64,000 nucleotides of DNA, from positions 69,554,322 through 69,618,321 of the forward strand of contig NC_086250.1 in NCBI RefSeq assembly GCF_021018805.1. The letters run 5' to 3'. The notes below the pieces were generated by a model, which was given only the letters and a program-made list of their open reading frames with translations, was not told the DNA's origin and made no database searches. Numbering within the stretch: the first letter of the stretch is position 1; each line of letters begins with the position of its first letter. Made by a program: the position numbers and the translations under genes. Below, piece by piece: positions 22,785-33,660 of this stretch. Source of the stretch: Prinia subflava (Eukaryota > Chordata > Aves > Passeriformes > Cisticolidae).

Positions 22785-22985
22785 AACTTAGCGTGATAAG
22801 GTTCGGATCTTAATTGGGCCCTGCAGGTTATGCCACAGTACTAATAATGACACTAATTATTTGGAGTGCATGATTGTTGTTTTTTTTTAATAGGCACTAC
22901 ATGATTTTTACAAAGTGCGAGCTGCAGTGACAGGATCAGGCTGGGACAGTATTTGCTGTTGCAGAGAAATTCAGGACACTGAGAT
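22785..22985. other. Candidate conserved noncoding element between two MIRs
   Basis: A repeat-free block containing TTAATTGGGCCCTGCAGGTT and a TAATTA homeodomain core at 22854-22859, with a T run at 22881-22888. It lies between two surviving MIR SINEs, which suggests slow local turnover. This is inference only. Confidence 0.25.
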
Positions 22986-23224
22986 GTCTGACCTCTAGAA
23001 AATAAAAAATAAAACCATTTTCCAGCACATAGAAAATCTGAAACAGAGAGAGATGAGTCTGTGTAGAGAATGTAGACAGAGTTTTGGCTGGTGTTTTATC
23101 TGATGAGAAAAAAAGGAGGCAGAGGATGTTTCACTTAGCAGCACTGCTTGGCAGTGTGATGGACACTGAAGTGACAAGCCACCACTGCTTTTTGCCTGAG
23201 CCTTATTTCTTTCTGGTGTTGCCT

Positions 23225-23400
23225 ATTCTGTTGAGAATCCAACCTGAACTGGAGCCTCTTCCTTTCTCATCCCATCTGTGACACTGATTTAGTCCCTGGC
23301 CTCAGGCAAATCACTTAACCTTCCCCTGCCTTGTAAAACAGAAATGATCATAGACACTCCACCAGTCCTGCACTGATTAACGCATTAAAGCTGAATATAC
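23225..23400 (+). mobile_element. MIR SINE relic, second copy
   Basis: CCTGGCCTCAGGCAAATCAC and TTAACCTTCCCCTGCCTTGT then AAAACAGAAATGATCAT (23296-23353) match the MIR core and 3' half (MIR: gaccttgggcaagtcacttaacctctctg...tctgtaaaatg). The outer limits are approximate. It has the same orientation as the MIR about 650 bp upstream. Confidence 0.7.
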
Positions 23401-24603
23401 CTTCTACCACAGAGCATGATGTTACTATCTAGACTTTATAAATGTGTGCATGTTCCTATATATCATATTTCTCTAAATCTACTTTCTCTCTCTCCAAAAA
23501 CACCAGTAAAATCTAAGGGGATTTATAATCTCTCTGCAACACCAAATTTGCAGTTGTCCCTTGCAGGAACGTCGATCCTATCTCCAGCAGACAGCCGTGT
23601 CTTCCAGCCACTGCCTCCGTCACTCCCACCACTGCAGTTCCAGCTGCCAGAGGACAAGATTTCTTCAAAGGGAATCTAAAGGATCTGGGTTTCATTTATA
23701 TAAAGGATTTGCTTATAACTGATACATTATGGGATACAGGAGTCATTTATAGCTTATCCTCGTGGTTCATCCCTATGCGCTTTTAAGCGTTGAGAGATGA
23801 GAGCATTGCTCGACATTCTCCTACACCAAAGCTGCTCTTTTTAATGACATAGAAAAAGGTAAAGCAAGGGGTCGCTTCCTCAGATAGGGCACATTTGCCT
23901 ACCTCTTTTGAAGTCACAGGAAAGTCGTAGAAGATCATCCTGTCTGAAGTCAGCCTAGCTCCACCAAACTGCCCCAGGTGCAGAGCAGGCACTTTCCATG
24001 GCACTGTGAAGGCACAGAATCACCCATGGCTTCATCATCTGGGAATAAACCAGGAAAGCAGGGCATTGCCACTGGATATACCCGAGATATTAACTTTTTA
24101 TTTAAAAAACAGCCCCAAAAACAGGGAAATTTCAACAGATAGACACAGTGGAGGTTGTTCAGTCTGGTTGTATAAATGTAGTCTCCTGAAGATGTCTACA
24201 TCAGTGATTGCTGGAGGCACAGACACTTTATTTTTCTATAAGTAGTTTATTCTTCTCTTTAAACATTTACTCTTGACTGTTGTTGGAAATAGTGCTGGAC
24301 CAGCAGGGCTCTCTGGCTTGAAGTAGTCACACACACTTTTTATTTAAAACCACATTAGCTAACATGATTTTTTTTTTTATTATACAGCTCAAATTCTGAT
24401 ATGAAAACATAGTAAGTCCTTTTAGAATATATTTATTGGGATCTAATATTTTTAAATTCTCCAAATCATTTACCCCAAGAAGGATTCATCTTACTTTTAT
24501 GTAGACCTCTAATATGTACTTAGTCACATACCTGAGGGTCATTTCCAGCTCCAACAACAGCCCTGGTGAGAACTGAGACTTTTTAAGGGGCAATTCCTCT
24601 GCA
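23401..24603. other. Unannotated noncoding DNA
   Basis: No gene or repeat recognised. A T run lies at 24370-24379. Confidence 0.5.
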
Positions 24604-24632
24604 GATCATGGAATCATAAAATATCCTGTTGT
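24604..24632 (-). mobile_element. Possible CR1 tail remnant
   Basis: GATCATGGAATCATAAAATA then TCCTG resembles the terminal 25 bp of a minus-strand CR1 of the 'aatatcctgagttgg' type. It is too short for certainty. Confidence 0.35.
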
Positions 24633-25439
24633 CTATGTCAGCATGATGCCTTACAGAGGGCAAGCATCTCAAACACAGCCATCACAGAGTGAGAGGCAGG
24701 CAAACCCTACCCCAAGTGTCACCAGTGACCTTAGGGAGAAGGGCCACCTGTGTTGGGCCACCCTCCCCTTCAAGCGTCCTCCTGCCATCCATGCCCAGAC
24801 CAAGGGCACATCTGCACATCAAAATGTTGAACATGTTTAGACTTCCCTCTTCCAGGAGCACAATCCCCAGTGCCTACCTGCACACAAGTAACATTGGCTG
24901 CAGGTAAATCTGGACAGTCTGGGGTTCCCATCAGTCCTCCACCCACCACTGGAAAGCTGGGATAAATTCTCCCCTCGAATCCCATTAGAAGCAGCGTGTG
25001 TCTGTGCTAGGAGTCACCTATTTCCATATCTGTGTTTGGATGAAGATGCCACTGCGTTGATGGAGGTGTCAGACTGTGCTCAACTGACCCAGACATAGCC
25101 AGGAGCAAGGAGAAAAGCCCTCTGACCTTCTGCCCAAGCAGGGAGCCAAGGGAAAGAGCGTGAGAGATGTATTTACTCACACACTTACTGATGTAGTGGA
25201 GAGCGGCGCTGCTCGGAGCTGGACCTCACCCATCACAAACAGTCCCACCAAACAAAACCCTTCTCCCAGCCCCCAAGAAATGGAGAGGGGGGAGGCTGGG
25301 TGAAGGGAATGCAGCAAATGGGAGGGAGAGGGGAAGGCAGAGACCCTGCCAAGGAAGGACGAAGAGGACGGGAAAACCACAGAAAAATGCGGGAAGAGGG
25401 GGGTGAGTGGGATAACAGCAAGAAGCAAACATTGGCCTC
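24633..25439. other. Unannotated noncoding DNA
   Basis: No gene or repeat recognised. The stretch at 25.2-25.4 kb is purine-rich (GGGAGGGAGAGGGGAAGGC) and produces three overlapping minus-strand proline/serine frames that I treat as compositional artefacts. Confidence 0.5.
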
Positions 25440-26030
25440 AGTGATTTTAAGAGACAGAGCAACTCAGAAGTAATTTTCATAAACTTTTAAATATAGCTTT
25501 AAATATTAGTAAAGCTTAAGCCAGTGCACACAAAGGCAAGTTCCCTTTGAAAGAGTTCCAGAAAACCATGAAATGCTGTTGATAAGGCTGTGCCAATTTG
25601 TAAAGCCTGCCACAATCTCTGGCTCACGTTTTCTGCCTCTCTCTCTTCAATTCTCTCTTTTCCTCTCCTCTATTTTTCTCATTCTTTCTCTCCTTCCAAA
25701 AGCTTACTGTGCTTTGTGAGTCAGAGGAGCTGCAATGACAACAACAAACAACAGCACAAATCTTTATTTCTGTAGCTGGAGCATGTTCTCTGCAAGGAGG
25801 AGAACGAGTGTAGAGTCCGCGTTTGATTGATTCAGTAAAAATAATGTCAAAGTGGCATTTGCAGAGGCTGATAAAAGATTCTGATGGAAAGTGCCCAGTG
25901 GGGATAATGTAAGTAAACTCAACCCAGGGTTTCTTAGCTTTTATTAGCAAATTGTATTCAGCCTTAATTATAGGTTTGCCAGGGCCTGACACTTGTCAGT
26001 GTATTTACATGGAAAGATTGAAACGTTGAT
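25440..26030. other. Candidate conserved noncoding element
   Basis: A repeat-free block with enhancer-like AT-rich words, including TTAATTA at 25964-25970, GGCTGATAAAAGATTCTGAT near 25868 and TTTTATTAGCAAATTGTATT near 25940. No coding frame is supported. This is inference only. Confidence 0.25.
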
Positions 26031-26244
26031 AAGGGTCTTTTTGAACAGAAAGGAAAATAAGTTCTTTGTGGGGGGGGGGATGGGAGAAGTCCCTCAGAAG
26101 GGGGTTTTGACAGATTCTCTGCATCATTATAATAAGTTTGGAAGATTTTTCTTTTTTCTGTGTGGGGCATTACTTAGAGGATGTAGCTGGGAAAAAGATG
26201 CTGGTGTGCTCAGTGCTTTAGAATAAAAATACTTACTAAAAAGG
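26031..26244. other. Unannotated DNA with G run
   Basis: A run of G occurs at about 26070-26079. Nothing else is recognised. Confidence 0.5.
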
Positions 26245-26362
26245 AGAATATGACCAACCTGGCCTAGTAGAAGGTATCCCTGCCAGTGACAGGGATATTG
26301 GAATGGGATGATCTTTAAGGTCTCTTCCAAACCAAACCATTCTGCAATTCTATGATTATATC
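26245..26362 (+). mobile_element. CR1 LINE 3' tail
   Basis: AACCTGGCCTAGTAGAAGGT, then ATCCCTGCCAGTGACAGGGA, GATGATCTTTAAGGTCTCTT and CCAAACCAAACCATTCTGC, with terminal ATTCTATGATT. This is a sense CR1 tail, 5'-truncated to about 115 bp. Confidence 0.92.
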
Positions 26363-27584
26363 CATATAAATGAATATTCAATCAAAAGACTGGAGGAACA
26401 CAGGCTGAAGGGGCTCAAGGTCGCACAACAGGGCTCTGTCACATCAGCTGCCTCACTCTCAGTTTAGATTTTTTCTGCCAGACAAGTCCTCAGCTCACAT
26501 CCCTTCTCCACAACCTCCTGGGAAATTTTACTTCTACTTTTACAACTCCTCTGCTGTGTTTTGGTCCCAGCATCAGGTTGGTTCCTGTTCACTCTGATCA
26601 CCCAAGTGATAAAGCATGGAAAATGAAAAAGAGATTAAAAATGTATTAAAATCCAATATAAGAAAGGCATTAACAAGAGGTGATTAAACTGAAGCTTGAT
26701 CTTTCTGTGATACGAGTTCCCATAATCTCCCTCTCCTGGGTGGGGTGCTGGGGCGTGCCACAGAGTGGGAATTCTTTCGTAAAACTTTGATTTTGTCAGC
26801 TCCTGGAAGCCGACCCTGCCCATGGCCCAAGGTCCATTTAAGCAAGTTGGTGGGCTTCAAGTATTGCTAGAAAAAACCTCTGAAGGTGATCAAAGAGTTT
26901 CAGTTCAGTAAGTTCAAAGATCAGGTTTGTGATTTTCTCTTGGACCTGACTCTTTGGTGAAAAAAATATTACTCAGAAAAATAAAATCGTTTGTTCAAAC
27001 AAGACAGCTGGACACAAAGGAAATATTTTTAATTATGTAAAGCAAACCCCCATAAAAACTCCTTTCTTTTTCTTTCTTTTTTTTTTTTTAACTTTTTGAA
27101 AATTTTGTGTGAATTTCATCTCATCCTTTCGGAGAGGTGGCTGTACCTTTAGTCCAACAATTGCAGCATTTCTATGAGATGAACAGCCTCTCACAGCCAG
27201 CTTAAACTTTAATCCTGGAATTAATTTTGGTTGCATGCAGCTACAGCCTGAACAAGTCGGTTCATCTGCAGCAGCACCTCGGCACCCAGACCACACATGA
27301 CGTGCTGGACCAGGCTAAGGGGGATTACAGCATATCCATCCCTCCTCACAAGAGCAAATCCTCTCCTATTATGCCACAGTGACAACAGCTAAGTACAATC
27401 CGTTCATACAGAGGTCAAAAATTTTCCTATTTTATCCCATTTTTTGCTTTTCCAAAGGGATTCTGAACCAGCATGGAGAAGATGACTCTTCAGGGTACAC
27501 AAGCTCCTGCTGGTCCTTATTATGGAGGAAAAGCAGGGAGGGGAAAAAAAGTGCTAAACTGACCCTTCTCTGGAGACAAAAAAG
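26363..27584. other. Unannotated noncoding DNA
   Basis: No gene or dispersed repeat recognised. A T-rich tract (CTTTTTCTTTC then a T12 run) occupies about 27062-27090. Confidence 0.5.
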
Positions 27585-27960
27585 GCAGAGAAGAGAAAGC
27601 TCTGAGGAGATCTTGGAGCAGCACTGCCAGTTCCTAAAGGGGCTCCGTGAGAGATGAAGAAGGACTTTTAATAAGGGCATGGAGTAGGAGGACAAGGGGG
27701 AATGGCTTCAAACTAAAAGAGTAGAGTTTGGATAAGATATAAAAAAGAAATTCTCCACTATGTGGGTGGTGAGACACTGGAACAGGTTTCCCAGAGAAGT
27801 TGTGTATGCCCAATCTCTAAAAGTGTCCAAGGCCAGGTTGGATGGGGAGTGGAGCAACCTGCTCTAGTGGAAGGTGTCCCTGCCCATGGCAATTGCCATG
27901 GAACAAGATGATTTTAAGGTCTCTTCCAACCCAAACCTTTCAAAGGTTCTGTGATGACAA
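27585..27960 (+). mobile_element. CR1 LINE, about 375 bp with 3' end
   Basis: Sense CR1 from the ORF2 C-terminal region: CTGCCAGTTCCTAAAGGGGC, then GGACAAGGGGGAATGGCTTC, GGTGAGACACTGGAACAGGT, GGTGTCCCTGCCCATGGCA, and the CCAACCCAAACC terminus with GGTTCTGTGATGA. A local duplication-like AATTGCCATGG replaces the usual run of G. Frames are broken. Confidence 0.93.
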
Positions 27961-29252
27961 AGGGACAAAGTGCAAGTGAGACCTTGCCAGAGCCCTAGTA
28001 AGAGCCATGTCTGCAGCTGGTGATGTCCCAGCCCCTTGCCCACCACAGTGCCCAACACATCACACAGCCACACTGCTCAACCCCACCCCACGCCCAGGCA
28101 GGCTGGCCCAGCCCCGTTTGTCACGTAATCACCAACACTGCACGACAAAGACGTCTGAGGCAGCCACTTCCCCACCCTGCATCACATGAGACTTCACACA
28201 ATGGGTCAGGAGAAAGCACAGGAGCCTACCCTTTGCCTGGGGCTCCCAACTGTAATGTATAAGATAATTATAAGGCTCCTTTCGCACAATGTGGAAATCT
28301 GGTGTGCATCTGGATCCCTCCTCTCCTCTGGGGCAAATCCAGCAGTCTTTTGACAGCCAGCAGCAACCCTCCCAGAAGATCACAAGCCCTCCAGAGAAGA
28401 ACATTTTGTACCCAATGCACAGTCATGGTGGGAGCTGTGTGTGGCACAATGCAACAGCACGAGGCACAATCTGTGATCAGAGCTGTAAAAGTCAGAGATC
28501 CTTTTTAATCCCCAAAGAGCATGTGCCAGATACACTGGGCCTGGTTTTTGCTGTCTTCTAAACCAACTACACAGACTTGTCCCAAAGGCAGGCTCAGCTC
28601 CATCTTTGTAATAAGCCACCACTCCCTTCCATAACCTCCTCCTCACATAAAGAGTTTTTATACCTTCAGTAACAGCCACCACTGGCATGGGCCCAGCTCC
28701 TCACCTGGGCTCCATGCCTGAGACTCTGACTTTGGGTGGTGTTCTGGTGATTTACACCAGAGAAAATCCAACAGAGGCTTTGACCCCTGCATAGTCCCTA
28801 TCACCTCTAGATTCCTGCAGCTTGCAGTGTATGACAGGCCAGAATGTCTAGACACATTAGACGTGTGAGGGCATCTTCAGTGCATGTTGGGTGTGATGCC
28901 TCCATCAAAGCAGTTGAGCTTGGCATGAGATGATGAATGGGCTCAGACTCCTCACAGTGAACTCGAGGCATTTACATGACCAAAGCTATCTCCATCCAAC
29001 TGCTCCTCTAGCCCTGTCTTCTCTGTTGCCTAACCAGGAGGTGAGGGACTAAGCCTTGGATTTATCCGTACTCATAGCATTATGCAATGGGCCTTTGTCA
29101 TACAGATGAGCCAAAGGGACTCGATTTTTAATCCCCATGGATTGGATTTCTCCTGTCTGATGAGGCACTGCCTTTCATCCTCACCTTTTTCCCACAACAC
29201 ACAGACAACATCAACAGAAAGCCAGAAAAGAGAAGTTATTACTGCATAGAAA
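27961..29252. other. Unannotated noncoding DNA
   Basis: No gene or repeat recognised. The proline/threonine-rich frames at 28.0-28.26 kb and overlapping minus frames have no domain. Confidence 0.5.
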
Positions 29253-29436
29253 AGATCATGGAACCATAGAAGGTCGTGTGTTTGAAAGGACCATAAAGAT
29301 CATCTAATTCCAAATCCCCTGCCATGGGCAGGGACACTTTCCACTAGACCAGGTTGTTCAGAGCACCACCCAACATTTCCAGGGATGGGGCATCCACAAC
29401 TTCTCTGGGCAACCTGTTCCAGTGTCCCAGATAAGC
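29253..29436 (-). mobile_element. CR1 LINE 3' tail
   Basis: GATCATGGAACCATAGAAGG, then ACCATAAAGATCATCTAATT, TGCCATGGGCAGGGACACTT, CCACTAGACCAGGTTGTTCA and CTTCTCTGGGCAACCTGTTC. This is a minus-strand CR1 3' end truncated after the 'aacctgttccagtg' segment. Confidence 0.93.
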
Positions 29437-29884
29437 TGATTATTTCAATACGTGGGGGCAAAATGTTTATGAGAGACTTTAGGACAATGTAATGAAAAGC
29501 CCTGTAAAAGGGCACTGAACACTCAGATCTGCTCTGGTATCTCAGCAATGGCCACATTTCTAAAACGGGACATTTTGTTGTGCTTGCTATGGAAAATGTT
29601 ATGCAGTGCTTGCTTATGGGACTTAATTCCCATTGTCCAGCCAAGGGGCGATGGTCTTCACCCAAGCAATAGCTGTTCTAGGAAAAGGTCTCTCCCTTCC
29701 CCCTTCAAAGTCGCCTTTTCTATGAGTTCTAGAGATTGTATCAGTTACACCCTATGCTATTTTGGTGTGTGTATTTGGTTTGGACTTCGCTCAAATATTT
29801 ACCTAAGATCGGGGAGGCAAGAGGAAGACAAGGTTCAATGAACTACAACTCCTTTTCTTCAGAGAATTGCTCACTGCTCTGTTT
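29437..29884. other. Unannotated noncoding DNA
   Basis: Nothing recognisable was seen. Confidence 0.5.
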
Positions 29885-29967
29885 TCTTTCTTTTTCTGTT
29901 CCTTTTATTTATTTATTTATTCTTCCCTCATTTGTTTCCTTCCTTTCTTCCTCTCTTCCTTCCTTTA
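29885..29967. repeat. Pyrimidine-rich tract with TTTA microsatellite
   Basis: TTTA units run at about 29904-29921, followed by CTTCC/TTCCT-rich sequence to 29967. Confidence 0.8.
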
Positions 29968-31805
29968 CAAAATCTATGGAAAAACTCCCTAATGATGCTA
30001 TAAATCTTTAGCTATTTGGTCCTCTGATTGACATCTAGGGATGCCCAGATGACCATTTCTTATCACGAGTTCCTCCTCCTGTTTTTCTATACACAGAGCA
30101 GAGATACACAGGAATTTTGTTAGATTCAATATTTCATGGGCCCACATGGGGGAATTCACAGTGCCAGGTAACAAAGCAAAGATGCAGGGATTGCAGTCAC
30201 TGCAGCCAAGAGGGCATCCTGCAGCAGGCACAGCTGAGTCACTCTTCAAAGAATGACATTTGTGTCTGAGAATGAATGTCAGGCTCTGAATTCAGACCCT
30301 ACCACTCTGAACCCAAGTCTGAGCCCGTGTTAAACCAAGACTTGCTTCATGGCTTAAGTTTAATCAGCAGCACACATCCATAACACAGACATGATGGGCA
30401 CAAATTATTTTGCTTCTCCCACTGAAAAGGCACATGAGGACTCTTTAGTCAAACGATCAGAGGTCTTTTTCTAGGATGGACCCAAGACCACAGAGATGGG
30501 GTATTTAGGCATCCTGAACAGCTCTCTATGCTGCCTTGCATACAGACATCTTGACCCCTCAGAGTTAGGTGAGAGAGGGCTGGCAGTTTGCTCTCTGACT
30601 TATTTCCTGAGATACAAAATAGAAGTAGACAAAAAAAGCAGTAACAAAGGCCCGGCAGCTATCCAAAAATCCAACTTCAACCCTGCTATTTAATCACAAG
30701 CCACAGCAGAGAAAGGAATGATTACTTTCTCCCAACAAGTAGCTTTCCCATTTCTTTCTCAAAACATCTACAAAACGGAGAAAATATTTGAGTTGCCTCA
30801 TTCCAAGCATTTCTTTTCTGCAGTGTCAAGCAGTAAGATATGCCTGAACCACTGATGCTTCCACTAGTAGAACGTGTTTCCATGAAATACAGGTTTCTGA
30901 GCCCAAAATTCCTTTCTGGAACACAAAACATTCCGGTCTCCTGTTAAGGTATGTGGCAAACTGAGATGCAAAGAAGTATGTCAGGATTAGCACAGAGTTT
31001 AAGGTGCAGAGGTCATCGGTGCTTAACAATAACTTTCTCTCAAAAGTCAACAGGGAAAAGTGGGTTGTGAAATAGAAGAAGGAACAAGTCGTAAAAACTC
31101 AGAATTATTTGTACTTCTCCAGTCACCAGAACCAGAAGGACAACGTCTGATGGGAGTGCTCCTATAAAGAATATTCCACTGTATTATTGATCATGTTTAA
31201 AGTATTGGTACAGCTTTATAGGTGCTTGTTTACCGAAAAAGTGCCTGCCTGGAGGCATGTGATGTATGATTAAGTCTCACTCTAGATGTGTAACAAAGGC
31301 CACCCACACCCTCTCAAACCCAGGCAGGTTTTCAGTGACCCTACTGAATTTAAAATTGCTGGACATGTCTTTTCCTCAGCTCACTGTGTGGGTTGATGAG
31401 CACGGGTCACTGGCTACAAAATTTTGTCCTCAGCACTCACACTGGCTGCATATCTCTCATAAAGTCTTAGTGATAACTTATATTACCTTAATCAATTCAG
31501 ATAATTCCCCAGTATACAGTTATTCCATTATTAATCTTAATTTAATTATAATCATATTTAATTTCTCAGAATGCATTTGTTATGCAATAGAATTTGGCTC
31601 AGTAGTTCACCTTAACAGATTTCAACCTACTGGAAATCATTACTTGCTCAACTTGATTATTTGCCAATTATGTTCAATTTGGCATCTGGGTCAAAGGGTA
31701 TTTTCTGTGTTGCCTAAGTACATGATTATGTGAAAATTAAGTGGAAAAAAAAAAAGCCATGAGGAAGCCATGGATGGTAAAAATGATCTGGCTTGGTTTC
31801 AGGTG
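29968..31805. other. Unannotated noncoding DNA
   Basis: No gene or repeat recognised. The 155-codon frame at 31266-31733 (+) is AT-rich with no domain and is not called. Confidence 0.5.
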
Positions 31806-31873
31806 CGCTTTTCTTTGCTTTTTTTTCCTTCCTTTTTGCCTTTTTTTTTCTTTTCTTTTTTTTTTTTCTTCTA
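31806..31873. repeat. T-rich low-complexity tract
   Basis: CTTTTTTTTCC and CTTTTTTTTTC runs ending in a T14 run. Confidence 0.85.
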
Positions 31874-32214
31874 TGCTAACAAAATCCACTGAGATATCCC
31901 ATATCATCAAGCCCAGGACCAGTTTCTTCCACCTAAGGCACTATGAAGATCACCTAATTTAAGCAGGTAGTTGCCTCTGAGGTAAGATAGTGACGAATTG
32001 CCCTTAGAAGAGGACTATTGAACTCTGTTGACTATAGAAAAAACACTTCATAATGAAGTGACCATGCACCATGCTGCCAATTTAAGCTCCTCTAGTCAGA
32101 ACCTGAAGTTTGAGGAAGTTTATTTGGGTCTAGAAGAAGAAACAGTCAATTCTCACAAGGGCTGCTGTGCTGCCTGAAGCCAGCTCCAGCAAAGAAATCC
32201 TCAGCTTATACTGA
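31874..32214. other. Unannotated noncoding DNA
   Basis: Nothing recognisable was seen. Confidence 0.5.
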
Positions 32215-32259
32215 GTTTATGTAATATGTATGCATTCACTGCATACATACCACATAAAC
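32215..32259. repeat. Compact hairpin / inverted repeat
   Basis: Arms GTTTATGT (32215-32222) and ACATAAAC (32252-32259) pair exactly. After a 2x2 mismatch, TATGTATGCA (32225-32234) pairs exactly with TGCATACATA (32240-32249) across the 5-nt loop TTCAC. This gives 18 perfect pairs. The hairpin does not extend outward, so it is short for a microRNA precursor. Confidence 0.8.
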
Positions 32260-32869
32260 CTGACTTTGGAGATCTGTCCTCTGGAGACAGACCACAGACC
32301 CACCAGATGAACATTCATCCCCAGTGGTGATGCACAAATGGACTAAAGCAGAGAAGATGAGGTAATAGATACATAAAGGCATGATACATTCTTAGATATT
32401 TGGGAATAGTAACTGCCCAGCCACTCACTGGCAACTGAAGGATTTACTGTTGTCTTGCCATTAACCTGGGAAATGAGCTTGGGCCTGACAGAAGTCAACA
32501 CAGGCAGGTTCCCACCCCAAACTGCAAAGATTATTGGTTCCATCAAGAAGGACAGATTTCAACACACACTCAAGCTGCCTTTCTAATTCTGAAATCTTTG
32601 CTCTTACAACACCTCTTTTCAAATCAACAAACCTTGTGCCTGGATACTGACTTCAGCCTTTGACCATCTATTCTGTGGGTTCAAAACACCAAAGAAAGGG
32701 AATTCCTCTGTCCTTTCAGTGGACAACAGAAATGAATGTCAAACTTTAATCTTTCTGCCCTCCTTGGCCTCCAGATGGAAGAGGTGGTGAAATTTGGAGA
32801 CAGAAATGTGTCTGTATTCCACTGTCGTACTGCTTCTGCCAGATGACTATTCTGCATTTGGCTAAAGAG

Positions 32870-32878
<9 letters not shown>
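32260..32878. other. Unannotated noncoding DNA
   Basis: Nothing recognisable was seen before the CA repeat. Confidence 0.5.

Positions 32879-32905
<27 letters not shown>
32879..32905. repeat. (AC)n microsatellite, 13 units
   Basis: Perfect AC dinucleotide run of 13 units plus one base, preceded by CACACAT. Confidence 0.95.
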
Positions 32906-32908
<3 letters not shown>

Positions 32909-33102
32909 GAAAGCAGAAGATGCAAAGAGAACCAAGAAAGCTGAAAAATGGAAAGATCAATCACTAATCCCCAGAAAGTACCGTTTGTGGGCAGCATGGC
33001 TAAGTTTAGAAATCAAAACCTATTTCCCATAAAATAATCGTCACTAGAACAAAAAAGCCTGCAGCATAAATTATTTCCTTTGGACCCTATAACGCAGAAA
33101 TG

Positions 33103-33136
33103 CCTTTTCTTTTTTTTCTTTTTTTTTTTTTTTTTA
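33103..33136. repeat. T-rich tract
   Basis: CTTTTCTTTTTTTTC followed by a T17 run just before AATTCC. Confidence 0.85.
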
Positions 33137-33554
33137 ATTCCAGTGTATCACTCGTGTTTCCAAACTGTGTCAAAGTCCTTCATATCAACTCAGTATTAGA
33201 TAGAGGTTATTCCTCTCACTGTGGAGCTCACTGCAGATAGAATATCTACATCAACATCATGGTTCCTACCTAGCAAATTAATTCAGAGCATGTCGGCAGT
33301 GCGTAATTTTTTCCTCCTTTCTTCTCTCCTATTTTCTTTGTGTTTATTTCTGATTCAGTTATCACTAAAATACACATTTTAATTGTATTGTACGAGATTC
33401 AAACTTCCCCGGCTTTGAACATTCACATAAACATTTTCACTCAACTTACCTTCACGCCGCCTGGAATCCCTGACAAATGTTTGAGTGCCTGTCTGCCTGG
33501 TGTTACATGGAGGATTTTTCCAAATATTCACAGAGTTTGCTAATGTACATGCAC
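33137..33554. other. Unannotated noncoding DNA
   Basis: Nothing recognisable was seen. Confidence 0.5.
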
Positions 33555-33660
33555 CACACACACGTTACACACACATATTTATAACATAGAGATATATAGA
33601 TATAATGCATGCTTAATATGTAATGCAATGATATTTTAGATATACATATATATTGAATAA
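33555..33660. repeat. CA/TA-rich low-complexity region
   Basis: CACACACACGTTACACACAC is followed by ATAGAGATATATAGATATAA and ATATACATATATATTG. Confidence 0.7.

Noticed and set aside
22795..22815. tRNA-like GGTTCGGATC word
   Set aside because: No cloverleaf or A box around it.
31266..31733. 155-codon plus frame with a hydrophobic middle
   Set aside because: AT-rich hydrophobic translation, no domain, no promoter or splice evidence.
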